Positions 1 to 11,048 of a stretch of 64,000 bases of DNA are shown here, piece after piece. The notes beneath the pieces are model-generated. The model had not been told where the DNA came from and searched no databases. It saw nothing but the letters and a program-made list of their open reading frames with translations. The DNA comes from Paraconiothyrium sp. Pb-2020 (lineage: Eukaryota; Ascomycota; Dothideomycetes; Pleosporales; Didymosphaeriaceae). Every line of letters begins with the position of its first letter. Position 1 is the first letter of the stretch. Where the stretch lies: contig JAJUBI010000001.1 in the NCBI GenBank assembly GCA_022419385.1, forward strand, positions 1,364,001 to 1,428,000, written 5' to 3'. The translations under genes were made by a program, and so were the position numbers.

Positions 1-2072
1 GTAGAGGCAGGTTTACAAGTAGACGATCTGAGTGCGCGTTTGTACATCGTCGTAGGAAAAAGATTGAGCGCCTTTGGTGCCTCCAATGCCTTGCATGGGG
101 CCAGCTTTCGGCTGACCGCCGACAGCCAGAGTGCGGACGCCGCCTTGATTTTTGAGGAGTTCAGAAACGATGGTACATGTTGAGGAGCACATGCCATCGT
201 GGAGCTATTGCACATTAGCTTGGGGGCTAGGGGTAATGGAAATCAAGGCTTACCATGACAATATCGTGCGCCTTGAAGGGCTGCGGTGTTCTTGTCTCAT
301 TCGCATTCTTTAAAAAGCCAATGACCGAGAAACCCGGATACGTATAGCTCACTTCATCGGTGAAGTTGTATCTGAGGGTCGTAGTGAACTTATCACTATT
401 GACCGTCTCAGGGCCGAACATCTGTTCCCAGCTACCGAGTGCCTTGTTATCAATGTCAAGTTGGTGCTGGAAGCTGAAACCGCTCGTGAATAGGGAGATG
501 TCGTTCATTGTGAGCTGGCCAAAAGCCTCTTTGAAAGCCATCGAATTGCTCTGTGCAAATGTTTTGTTGGCATTGAAGTCCCGAGTCATCTGACCAACAA
601 CGTTGAGAGCGTCGTTTGCGCGGAATCGCGTTCCACCAAACGGGTCCTGGTCAGCTTGCGGAAACACCTGTTTGAAGGAGTCATAGCCAAGAATTGCGTT
701 GCCTCCACCGTTTCCTCGAAGGTCAAAGATCATCTTGGTCTTGCCGGCTCTGACTGACATGCGGATGAAGTCGCGCATGATGTTCTGATAGAGCTGAACA
801 TCGGGCGACTCGTATGAAGGCATGCTCATGACAGCAACGTCCTGAGATGTGTTAGTTTGTTCCACCTTGACGAATGAGCGAGCTTACATCATAGCCAGTA
901 TCATTGATCCAGTAACCGCCAAGTGACAGATTCGGATGTATGAGCACCGCCTTCGGATACCCAACATGCGATGGTATAGGGTTCTGTGTTGGGACAGTCG
1001 TGTTGGTGGCATTGAAGGCAGTGCTAGAAGCTGCGGTTGTGACAGCAGGGCCGGAGCAGAACTTATTGAAGAAGGTCGACCCATCGATGACGCCCGTGAA
1101 GTTTCCAAGAACAACCGCTACATTCATGGTTGACTTGGCCGTACCATTGGCGAAAGCCATCGTCGTGTTTGGTCCCTGGTATATGCCCGTTCGGAACGAT
1201 CCAAGGAAGTTTACACCGGAGGCAATGAGCGCCTGGCTGGGGAAAAGGGCGTTCCATCGCGTGTCTGCATCGTGGAAGTCAGCTTGTATAGCGACTGTCT
1301 GCAGGTATTCCTCAACTCCTACACCGTTGATTGTTCGCACAGGGGAAGGATCGAATGAAGTGTTGTTCTTCGCAAGCTCTAGGTCTCGGTAGGCATAGAT
1401 CTCCGGCAATTGACTCCCATCGGATGAAACAGAGACGAGTTCTGTTCCAGCCGGTCGTTGGAATTGCATCACCCCGGCGAGGATGTCTGGTTGCCACGCA
1501 AGATGATTGTCATAAGCGCGAGTAAACAGCTTGTTCAGCTCTGATTGGAAGTCGTACTCGCTTTTGAAGCCATTGGCGGCCAACTGCTTCTTCATACTGT
1601 CCATTTCTCTCATAAGATCTAATGGCTGCTCTGTGTAGTCTGCTGGAGGGTTTTTCAGAAACGCAATGTTGCTTTGCCACTCGAGATACAGCTTCAGATC
1701 ATCGATGAGCTGCATATTGCCTTTCTGATCCAATGGCACCGACTGCAAACACTTGACTGCCAACTCTGCCGGGATGACCTTTCGATTGCCCGAGGGAACG
1801 GCTTTTACCGCGCTGCTGACAGCAGCACATGGTTCCGCGAGTCCTGGAATATCTGACATTGTGGGTATGGAGGTGGTCTTCGGAGGTTGCGATGTCTTTG
1901 AGGGTCGAGTGCTGTTGTCGACTGCTGCGGAGGCTACGTCTAAGGACGTCATGTTTTCCATCTCGTCGATATCGATGCTGGGTCCTTTCGGCACTCCGTA
2001 CAGCATGTATGGGTTCGATTTGGCCGCCGCGAGTGCGAGCGAAGCGCTCAGAAGCACTATTGTCGGAAGCAT
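1..2072 (-). CDS. Secreted S41-family serine peptidase, truncated by the window edge
   Basis: Starts at ATG 2072 and runs leftwards. Exons are 2072-888, 841-254 and 204-17, joined by GT-AG introns of 46 and 49 bases. A further GT donor at 16 (GTAAAC) suggests the C-terminus lies beyond base 1. The first 17 or so residues (MLPTIVLLSASLALAAA) are a signal peptide, followed by a Thr/Ser/Pro-rich linker, so the product is probably secreted. Exon 2 carries RGNGGGNAILGYDSF and exon 3 carries DGMCSSTCTI followed by a Gly-rich stretch. These are the core strand and nucleophile elbow of fungal S41 (tail-specific/CPAF-like) peptidases; the Ser in CSS is the expected nucleophile. Some fungal S41 peptidases work in RiPP clusters (UstP type), but no precursor-like repeat gene is seen nearby, so the substrate is unknown. 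Family call is firm; role is open. Confidence 0.85.
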
Positions 2073-4377
2073 GGTTGCAAGTTTACGTACAGTGTGTAGA
2101 TAGTAGATCGTGTAAGTTATGGCCCAGAACAGTTTTCTTGAAGCCTCCTCTTTTCACGAACGAGTCAAGAATAATTAGTATATTAGTTGACTATAGCGGA
2201 CCGGCGCTGTCTGTAAATAGTATCTATGAGGAAGAAGATGACGCGAGGTCTATCGCAATCACAACTACAATGGGAAGTAGCAATACAATGAAAACGCGCA
2301 AGGCCATACAGTGCAAGACACTCTACGCAATATAATAACACCATCCATGAAGTTCTCAAGATAGCGAACGTAGCTGTAATTATGAACCTCAGGAGGTATC
2401 CGGGCCCTGAGACCGTTCCCATAGATAGGGTGGTTCAGCCTGTAGCATGAGTGTCGCATGGTCAATGCTAGAGCTTTCGTTGCGCAGCTAAAACGCGAAG
2501 TTGGAGGATACGAAACTCTATACGCGCCATCGCTCTGAGCGCCGCAGTGGTAGGACAAACAAACATCGTGTGTGAGCCCGTCGAGGGTGCCGCACGGCTA
2601 CGATGGCACCACATTACGCTATATCGGACGTGCTGTACCCATGTGTTCGGGCGGGGCCTGCAAATTTTTTGAGAGTGTAGTGGTGTGGTTATGTGGCAGT
2701 AGTTAGACGATGGTCGCCGTTCGAAGCTGAGCGACTAACCCTTTTGGGGATGTCTATCTCTAGTAGCGCAGGCATATACTCATCAGAATATTTCAAGTCC
2801 CCGTCGTCCTTGATAGTGAGAGATGGTGTGCGCGTGGCTTTGTTTCAACTACAGTGACGAGTGACTGTACCTAGTTGCCGCTGAAAGGTGGGCAAGACCC
2901 TACGAGAATCTCTGCATCTCTTCTGAGCTTAGAAAATTGCCAGCCACAGATATACCGAGATGCTGGACGAGGAAAGCTTGCGATGATTGCACCATTCTTT
3001 GACTCTAATGAATGTCAGATCATTATGCTAAGAAGTATTTGTTAGTAGTGTTGAAGTCTCGTGATGTTCGTCCTCGGCGCTATCACTCTCCAAACTCGAC
3101 CGCGTTTCACTAGGAGAACACGTCGTGTTTGTGTTGGGGAAGTTCTGTGTGCTGTGTCATCCAAAGTCCAGACTACCGCGGTGCCGCGAGACAGGCGTAC
3201 TCGTTATTGCACTATAGTAATCGCAAACTTTCTTATTCTTGTATTGTGCCTTGCAAAAGTTCTGCCTCCACCCTTCCGCAGTACTAGGCATTAATTCATA
3301 TGTATTCAGGTAATCCGTGTACTATAGGGTGTCAATTATCAGCCTTATCACCCTAGTAACAGCTTAGTGCCCTATTTTAATATCTACTAGGCCTAGAAAT
3401 TGCATATCTAACGAATCTTAACCTATCAACAGTATTTTATCGTACACAGATTGGCTGAGAATATAAGAGTCAATGCCTAGTACAGCGGAAGGGTGGAGGC
3501 TGAACTTTTGCTAGGCACCGATAGTAAGCTCCGAGTGTCGGTATGTCTTAAAAGCTATGGGTATGAAGCAATACCAGCCAGCAATCTTTCACGGACTGCC
3601 TATTTCTGATGCATACCACTCGTGGCGTTGTTAACGTGCGATGTACGGTCGTAAAGGCTCGTGGAACAATTCCTATTAGCTATGTTGTGTATGTTCGATC
3701 TAAGTGTACGAGGGATCTCTTACTTCAACAGCGCCGTGATGTAAAAATAGCGGATGATTATAGATTCGAACGAATGTGCTACGTCGAGTCCGAGCGAAAA
3801 CAGGACTAGGCCGTAATCATCGTAATGAATGTACTCGAAAGCTTCGTACCTGATCAGTCTTGTCATAGACCTAGTCCGTAAGAATCTCCGCAAAGTTTTC
3901 GTTAATCGCGGTTGTGATAGGACCAGTCGTGCACTGGTATCGCTCCATGGCGAAGCGAGGCTACGATTGCGGTCCTAGTTGGTGTTATATCGAACCAGCA
4001 TTACTTTAGAGATGTGGTGTGCCCAGCGGCGTTCCTCGCGTACGCACAATCTAAAGCGCGTATGTGCTGGCGTAGCTTTAGCTCTCAAAACGTACAATAC
4101 GACTATGTGAGTAAAGGTTAGCAGATGCAAGCGTAGCACCAATACTGCACCGGAGAAATGTAGTCTAGTCAATGGAGAACTTAAAGGGCATCCTGAGCCA
4201 TTCATATAGGTGAGTAACACACGGTTGCCTGTGACTGCTAATGTTTGGTAATCAAGCAGTCCCCCAATAATTGATATAGAAGGACGGTCGACTGGACCTT
4301 TGAATAGGTATCTAGCACTCACTAGACACTCATCGACTAATTTGAAACTCTAGTTCCATTTGCCCACTACGTTCAAC
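2073..4377. other. Gene-poor intergenic stretch
   Basis: No open frame here resembles a protein. The first few hundred bases are the promoter side of the leftward S41 peptidase gene. The only structured object seen is the inverted-repeat element at 3246-3518. The remainder is compositionally mixed, with AT-rich patches. Confidence 0.6.
3246..3518. mobile_element. MITE-like element with 45-base terminal inverted repeats
   Basis: Bases 3246-3290 and 3474-3518 are inverted copies of each other, 42 of 45 positions matching when one is reverse-complemented. Both begin GTGCC and carry the shared core GCCTCCACCCTTCCGC. The 183-base interior is AT-rich, non-coding, and itself holds a small inverted repeat (AGGGTG near 3335, CACCCT near 3352). 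The size, long terminal repeats and lack of coding capacity fit a non-autonomous foldback or MITE-type DNA transposon. No clear target-site duplication is visible in the flanks, so the exact ends are uncertain and the superfamily cannot be named. Confidence 0.6.
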
Positions 4378-4648
4378 ATGAAGCTCTTCACGCCTTTGAT
4401 CGCTACTGTCACCCTGATTGCGGGTGTAATCGCTGCGCCTGTCGTTGAGTTATCCTCACGAGACTCATCGATAATTCCACAGGAACCAGTCGATCACAAA
4501 CTGTACGATCGTGGCCGATGCCGAGTCCGCTCTGGTAAGTTGGGAATCGCGGTGGTGCTGAGACGTCGCTAATATGTCCCTGATGTGCTATACTTCAGCT
4601 GCTTCGTCTGAAGTGTGGCCCACAACCAGTGTGTCACAGATCTCGTGA
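4378..4648 (+). CDS. Small secreted protein candidate, unknown function
   Basis: ATG 4378 opens a clear signal peptide (MKLFTPLIATVTLIAGVIAA, then PVVE). With one intron (4535-4598, GTAAGT...TTCAG) the two exons join in frame into a 68-residue protein ending at TGA 4648. Without splicing the frame ends at 4572 as an Arg-rich tail. The predicted mature part is about 48 residues, Ser-rich, with only one Cys and a basic patch (RGRCRVRS). It matches no family I recognise. Size and secretion signal resemble an effector-like or cell-surface peptide, but that is inference. It lies about 200 bases upstream of SMC4, on the same strand. Confidence 0.4.
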
Positions 4649-4866
4649 TATCCTAGATTATGACCAAGCGGCATTGATGTTTCTCATGGCGGAAAAACGT
4701 CACACGCTGCATTCTCAGCGGGCGGCTGAGAGAGCGCGACGTGACGGCGTGGGGAAAGCCAGCACGTGTCTAGCGTGCTATGGTCCGTGCACAATGTTTA
4801 CCAACAGCACCACACGAAGACGGGAGCCCATATTACTTACCAACTAACCACACTGAAGCAGCGAAA

Positions 4867-7800
4867 ATGTCTGCCGCCTCGCCGCGGAAGTCGACGCGCG
4901 CCGCCGCGACGCGTCGAAAAGTGCCCATCATCGACGACGACTCGGAAGGGGAAGAAAACCAGGCACCAAAGCAAGAGGTGGATGAGCAAGACGACTTTTC
5001 GCCAGCACCCGCACCACAGAAGCGAGCACGAGGACGACCAAAGAAAGTTGCTGGCGCGGCAGCGACTCCAAAGCCATCAGCGACACGAAGAGCACGGCAA
5101 CCCCGTGCAACGGCGTCGGTGGAGCCAACAGAGTTGATCGAACCGACACAGGTATTCAATCCACCCACGGAAAGTCCCGCAAATCCCACGTCGGCGATAT
5201 CACCACGGAAGCGAACCACGGCGGTGAGGAGCCGCAAGTCGCGCGTATTGGTAGCGGAAGATTCGGCGGTGGAGGATTCAATTTTGCCTACCCCACAGCC
5301 GTCAGAGCCGTCAGAGACGCCGGATCAGAGCTTACTACAATCAGACGCAACTGTGATCAAGTCGGAACCTCTTGAAGAACACGAACGCCAGCTGGAACCG
5401 GAGCAGTCTACTATCGTGCCTGACGCACCCCTCGCAGATATCACCGGGATCGCCGTCAACGAACGAATACCCGTACCGACGCCACATGCCGATCCCGACG
5501 CCCGACCCGACGCTACAATGGCATTCAGTACAAAACACACGGTGCTGGAAAAGCCAATGGACATTGTGGTTCGCAAGAGGCTTGCCGGCATCCCTTCGAC
5601 CCATCAGTCGGATATTCCGCAGCAGCGAACTGTGATTGAATGGCTAGTTCTGACCAATTTCAAGAGTTACGCTGGGGAACAACGAGTTGGACCTTTCCAT
5701 CGCTCCTTCTCCGCCGTTGTGGGACCGAATGGATCGGGAAAATCCAACGTAATTGACTCATTACTGTTTGTCTTCGGTTTCCGCGCAAGTAAGATGAGGC
5801 AGGGCAAGATCTCAGCCCTTATTCACAACTCAGCCGCATTCCCTGACCTCGACTACTGTGAGGTCGCAGTGCATTTTGAAGAAGTCAAGGACCTCCCTGA
5901 AGGAGGTTGCGAGCTCATCCCGGATTCCAAGCTGATCGTTTCTCGGAGAGCCTTCAAGAATAACACCAGCAAATACTACATCAACAACAAGGAGTCATCG
6001 TTTACAGTAGTAACCAGCCTGCTGAAGGGACGCGGTGTTGACCTGGACCATAAGCGATTCTTGATCTTGCAGGGTGAGGTCGAATCGATCGCACAGATGA
6101 AGCCAAAAGCCCAGGGTGAACATGACGACGGCCTCCTTGAGTATCTCGAGGATATCATTGGCACATCACAGTTCAAGACACCTATTGAGCATGCCATTAC
6201 CGAGACAGACGAACTCAACGAAATGTGTCAAGAAAAGGAGCGACGGGTAAAGATCGTAGAGAAGGAAAAGGATGGCCTTGAAGACAAGAAGAACGCAGCT
6301 CTTGCCTACATTCAAGATGAAAATGAGATCGCATTGAAGCAATCGGCACTATATCAGATATACGTCTCTGAGTTCGATGACCACATTCATGCCACTGGCG
6401 AGTCTGTAGTAAAGATGCAAGCCCAGCTGGATGATGAACTCCAGAAACATCAAGGTAACGAAGAAGGCATTAAAGAGCTCGAGAAGCAGTACAAGAAGGG
6501 TTCAAAAGAGTGCGAGCGGTTAGAGAAGCAGGCCCAGGAACTGCAGAAAGAGGTTGCTAAGATCGACAAGGAGACTGTCAAGTTTGAGGAGAAGAAAAAA
6601 TTCATGACCGGAAAACAAAAGAAGCTCGAGAAGACGAAGGAAACCAGTAAGCATGGCATTTCTGAGGCTACAACAAATGCGAGACAGTATGCATCTGATC
6701 TGGAGGGCTATGCCGAGGATATGGCAGCGTTAGAAGAGAAGATGGCGGCCGAAGAAGAGGAGCTTGAGGCTATCCGTGCCAGTCTCGCAGGCAAAACCCA
6801 GGACCTTTCAGATGATATCGCAGCGAAGCAAAAGTCTCTCGAACCTTGGACAGCCAAGATCAACGAAAAGCAATCTGCAATCGCTCTCGCTCAAAGCGAG
6901 CTTGACATCATTCGCGAGAAGGAGAACGCGGGCGCAAGAGGCATTGCAGAGATTGAAGCCAAGATCGCTGCCTTGCAGAAAACCAAGCAGAACAAACTCA
7001 GCGAGCTAGAGCAATGCAAGGCGGAACATAACAAAGCAGAAAAAGAAGCTCAAAAGGTGCAGTCGAGACTCGACCACTTGGCACAGCGAGAGCCTATTCT
7101 CAGATCAAAGCTATCTGGTGCCAGACAGAATGCCACTGAAGCGCGTGCGAGCCTCTCGGAAACCCAGAATCAGGGCAATGTTCAGGACAAGTTAATGAAA
7201 CTCAAAGACCAAGGACGTATCAACGGTTTCCATGGACGACTTGGCAATCTAGGTACTATTGACCAAAAGTACGATATCGCCATATCAACGGCTTGTGGCC
7301 AGCTGGATCATTTCGTTGTCGATTCAGCTGAAGTTGGAGAGCAGTGCATCGACTACCTCAGGAAGAACAACCTCGGTCGAGGCACCTTCCGTCCTCTCAA
7401 TCGTCAACAACAACGAGACCTCTCGCCCATTGAAACACCCGAGAATGTGCCACGACTATTCGATCTCGTCAAGCCAAAGGACGACAAATTTAAATTAGTT
7501 TTTTACAATGTTCTACAGGATACACTTGTTGCAAAAGATCTTGATCAAGCTAACCGTGTTGCATATGGCGCAAGGCGGTGGCGTGTCGTCACTATTAACG
7601 GCGAGCTGATTGAAACAGCTGGAACCATGAGCGGTGGTGGAAATCGCGTATCGAAGGGAAAGATGTCATCGAAACTTGCTGCCGATGTCACGAGTACTCA
7701 AGTGGCCAAACTTGAAGAAGATAGAGATGCCCTTGAACAGAGCTACGTTGAGCTCCAAGAACAGCAGCGGGACCTAGAAGCGCAGCTTCGCAGTTTGAAT

Positions 7801-9367
7801 GCACAGATACCTCAGCTAGAGACGAGAGCTCAGAAGTTCGCCTTAGAGTTTGAGAGTTTCGACCGAAATATTGCTGACTCCGAACGACGAATCAAGGAAC
7901 TCAGCGCAGAACAAGCCTCAGTAAAGTCGGACAAGGCCAGGATCTCGAAGCTCGAAAAAAGCATTGCTTCAGCTGAGATGGAAGTCTTGAAACTGCATGC
8001 GGAGACTGCTGAGGTAGAGGCTGAGATCAAAGAGCTGCAGGAAAAGATCATGGAAATCGGTGGTTCCAAGCTACGAACCCAGAACGCCAAGGTTGCTGAT
8101 GTGAAAGGTCAGATTGACTCTCTTGCTGATATGACATCGAACGCAGAGGTGTCAAAGTCAAAGGAGGAAAAGCAGCTTGCCAAGCACGAGAAGGCTCACG
8201 CTGATGCGGTCAGGGACCTTGAAAAACTTGCACGGGATGCCGAGAAGATAGAGCAGGACATGGAAGCACTCAAGCAGAGTGCTGCAGGTATCAGACAACA
8301 AGCTGAGGGATCCCAGGAAGCTTTGGAAGCGACCAAGGAGGAGTTACAGGCTCTCAAGACCGAACTTGACGATAAGACGGCTGCGTTGAACGAGACACGT
8401 GCCATTGAGATTGAGATGCGCAACAAGCTCGAAGATAGCCAAAAGACCCTTAACGAGTTTACGAGGAAGCAGCAAGCATGTCGTGAGAAGCTGTCTAAGC
8501 TATCGTATCAAAGCATCAGTGATCTTGGAGGGGAACAGGAACCGGAGGGTGCAGGTCTCACGGAATACACTAAGGACGAACTTCAAGACATGGATAAGGA
8601 CGATATCAAAGACGAGATCGCCGCTCTCGAAAGGAAGATTGAGAATGTCACTGTCGATCTTACTGTACTAGCCGAATACCGGAAGCGCACCGAAGAGCAT
8701 GCCGAACGCACTCGTTCACTCGATGAGGCTGTCGCTGCCCGCGATACTTCAAAGAAAAAGCTTGACGAGCTCAAGCAGTTACGCTTGGTTGGTTTCATGG
8801 AGGGGTTCGCTATCATCACCGCGAAACTAAAGGAAATGTACAACCTCATCACCAACGGCGGTAACGCGGAGTTGGAGTTGGTCGACTCGTGGGATCCTTT
8901 TGCGGAAGGGATCAACTTCAGCGTTATGCCACCCAAGAAGAGCTGGAAGAGCATCTCGAACCTTTCGGGTGGAGAGAAGACATTAAGTTCGTTGGCGTTG
9001 GTTTTCGCGCTACACCACTATAAGCCGACACCGTTGTATGTCATGGACGAAATCGATGCTGCGCTGGATTTCAGAAATGTAAGTCTGAATTGGCACGGGG
9101 AACACCCCCTGCTCCTCCCAGGGGAATGCCAGGCTAACGTGCATAGGTCTCCATCATTGCGAGCTACATCCAGCAGCGCACGAAGAACGCACAGTTCATT
9201 GTCATTTCGCTGCGCAACAATATGTTCGAGCTTTCCGCGCGTCTAGTCGGCGTGTACAAAGTCAATCACATGGTATGTGCTTCAACCCTCCTGTTCTTAC
9301 AGCGTCACTAACGACCCTACAGACAAAGAGTGTGACAATCGAGAATCGGGACTACATCAAGAGATAG
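4867..9367 (+). CDS. smc4: Condensin complex subunit SMC4
   Basis: Encodes the SMC4 ATPase, which pairs with SMC2 in condensin to compact mitotic chromosomes. Exons 4867-9078, 9147-9272 and 9323-9367 give 1460 residues, normal for fungal SMC4. Order: a disordered, basic/acidic N-terminal tail (about 1-250) rich in Ser-Pro/Thr-Pro; head with Walker A GPNGSGKSN at 286; long coiled coil; hinge about 770-925 (RINGFHGRLGNLG and TMSGGGNRVSKG); second coiled coil; ABC signature LSGGEKT from 1366 and Walker B LYVMDEIDAALD. The two introns sit in the last 60 codons. ATG 4867 (AAAATGTCTGCC) is preferred over the in-frame ATG at 4780 because the extra 29 residues look like leader sequence. SMC4 rather than SMC1-3 is indicated by the Walker A and flanking head sequence. 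Confidence 0.97.
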
Positions 9368-9766
9368 CATGCTTTCCTTATCATGCTTCTTCCGGTAGCA
9401 TTTGCTGGGTGTCGGGGTTTTCGGGACACATCGGAGTCGGCGTTTAGGCGGGACCACAGCGTTGGGTATCGCACGACCTAGATGGCACAGCATGATTGGG
9501 AGACAGGAATGAGGGTTGTTGGAGTTGCTTGGAATTACGATATCCCCTTGATGATGGTGTATAGTGCAACGAAAAGACATGAGATCTTCAAGCCAAACTG
9601 CCAAACACGAAGGTGAATCGATGATGCGTTAGCCACAAGCTCTAGAATGCATCATCCCATACCTGCTGGTCTGTCTGGAACTTCAGGGATTCTGAGTAGT
9701 CTTTGCGCAAACACCGGCACATCAAACACGAACTTGAGGCATCATCGCTTGTGGGCGTAGACATGT

Positions 9767-9816
9767 CACGTGCCAAGCGGATGGCCGGGGCCGGGCGAGC
9801 CCGGGCTTACCACGTG
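9767..9816. promoter_or_regulatory. Pair of CACGTG (bHLH) sites
   Basis: Two perfect CACGTG palindromes at 9767-9772 and 9811-9816 flank a GC-rich stretch containing GCCGGGCGAGCCCGGGC. CACGTG is the standard core for Cbf1/SREBP-type bHLH factors. The pair lies about 710-760 bases upstream of the BYS1-domain gene; regulation of that gene is inferred only from position. Confidence 0.3.
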
Positions 9817-10337
9817 CGTGCCGGCGACCCGTAGTCCGAACCACTGGCACTCAGCCACACGACGCCTCGTCTACACAATTACCGCAACGTATGTATAGCA
9901 GATACTAAACGTCCTATCACGCTTCGGCAAGGCGTTTACCTTTTTCGCAATCGCAAGCGGGCACCATAACGGGCGAAAAACGCGCTGGGCCATCTTGGCA
10001 CCCAACATGGCCAAAATACAATCGATTTCCGCGTATGTATACGCAACGAGCCCGAAGCGGTCGCGCTACAATGCTGCACCTTGCGACTCGTAGGATGGTC
10101 TTACGTGCCACTGTGCACACTTGCCCTATGTGAACAGTCGGCGATGCAGCCAATAAGGGTCTTGGCTGGCGCGCAGTGTCCGAAGCGTCGGACATTTGGC
10201 GACAAACACAGACCCTACCAAAAGACTCCGACACTGCCTTCTACCGCTGTAGGGCAAAGTCGACAGCTGGGCAACGGAGTCGCAACGGACTGCCGTACGC
10301 TATGGCGCGTCTGCTCGAGCACGAGAGGGCGCAGCGA

Positions 10338-10343
10338 TATAAG
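10338..10343 (+). promoter_or_regulatory. TATA box of the BYS1-domain gene
   Basis: TATAAG at 10338, about 187 bases before ATG 10525, followed by a long CT-rich leader, the usual layout of strongly expressed fungal genes. Confidence 0.45.
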
Positions 10344-10524
10344 AGACTGTCCCTCGGGCTGTCCCGTCCTTCATCAGCACACAACGCCAGCTTTCGCTTC
10401 CTTTTCCTACAGTCCTTCGCTCTCTGCAGCTTCATCAGCAATAATTCTTACCGTCATTCCTTAATTCGCAGTCTCTGATTATATCGCATTTCAGTCCATT
10501 CTACATATTCGACTTCTTCTTAAC

Positions 10525-11048
10525 ATGCGCTCTTACGCCGTCGTCGCTCTCTCCGCCCTCGTGGCCTCCGCCGCCGCCCTGGGCAAGGCAGTCGTCAAAA
10601 ACAACGGCGAAGACACCATATACGTGTGGTCAGTCGGTGCTGAGATTAGCGAGAAGCAGACTGTGGAGCCTGGTACGCCCTCATCCCCATCCAGCCCCCA
10701 CCGCTCCCAGCGCTAACATCCCCAACAGGCAAATCCTGGTCCGAGAAGCTCCACACAGACCCTACCACCGGCGGAATCGCCATCAAGATCACCACTAAGG
10801 ACGAAGGTATCTTCAACGGCGCACCGCAGCAGATCTTCGCATACAACCTCGTCGACGATGCGGTGTGGTATGACCTTAGCACCGTGGATGGAAACCCCTT
10901 CGAAGGCCAGCACATCACCGTCACCAACCGCCGCAACCCCACCATCGACTGGCCCGAGGGCACTAACCCCGGCGGCGAGTTCAGTCAGATCAAGGCTGGT
11001 GATAGGGAGAAGGATGTTGTGTTCCTTGTTGGTGCGGGAGAGTCGTAG
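10525..11048 (+). CDS. BYS1-domain (thaumatin-like fold) secreted protein
   Basis: Exons 10525-10672 and 10729-11048 (intron GTACGC...CAACAG) give 155 residues. Residues 1-19 (MRSYAVVALSALVASAAAL) are a signal peptide. The mature part starts GKAVVKNNGEDTIYVWSVG and continues with the pattern of the BYS1 family (first known as a yeast-phase-specific gene of Blastomyces), small secreted beta-rich proteins related to thaumatin-like domains: an IYVWSVG strand, the GKSWSEKLHTDP turn, IFAYNL and the WYDLSTVDGNPF region. BYS1 proteins are abundant and often stage-regulated, with no established enzymatic role. A good TATA box and CT-rich leader upstream suggest strong expression. Confidence 0.85.

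Larger units (their letters stand above)
9368..10524. other. Intergenic region between SMC4 and the BYS1-domain gene
   Basis: No coding region recognised. It holds a GC-rich patch with two CACGTG palindromes (9767-9772, 9811-9816), a TATA box at 10338 and a pyrimidine-rich leader before ATG 10525. Confidence 0.6.

Noticed and set aside
1..2072. S41 peptidase as part of a UstP-type RiPP cluster
   Set aside because: No precursor with tandem core repeats, DUF3328 oxidase or other cluster gene is visible to the right; the left side is outside the window.
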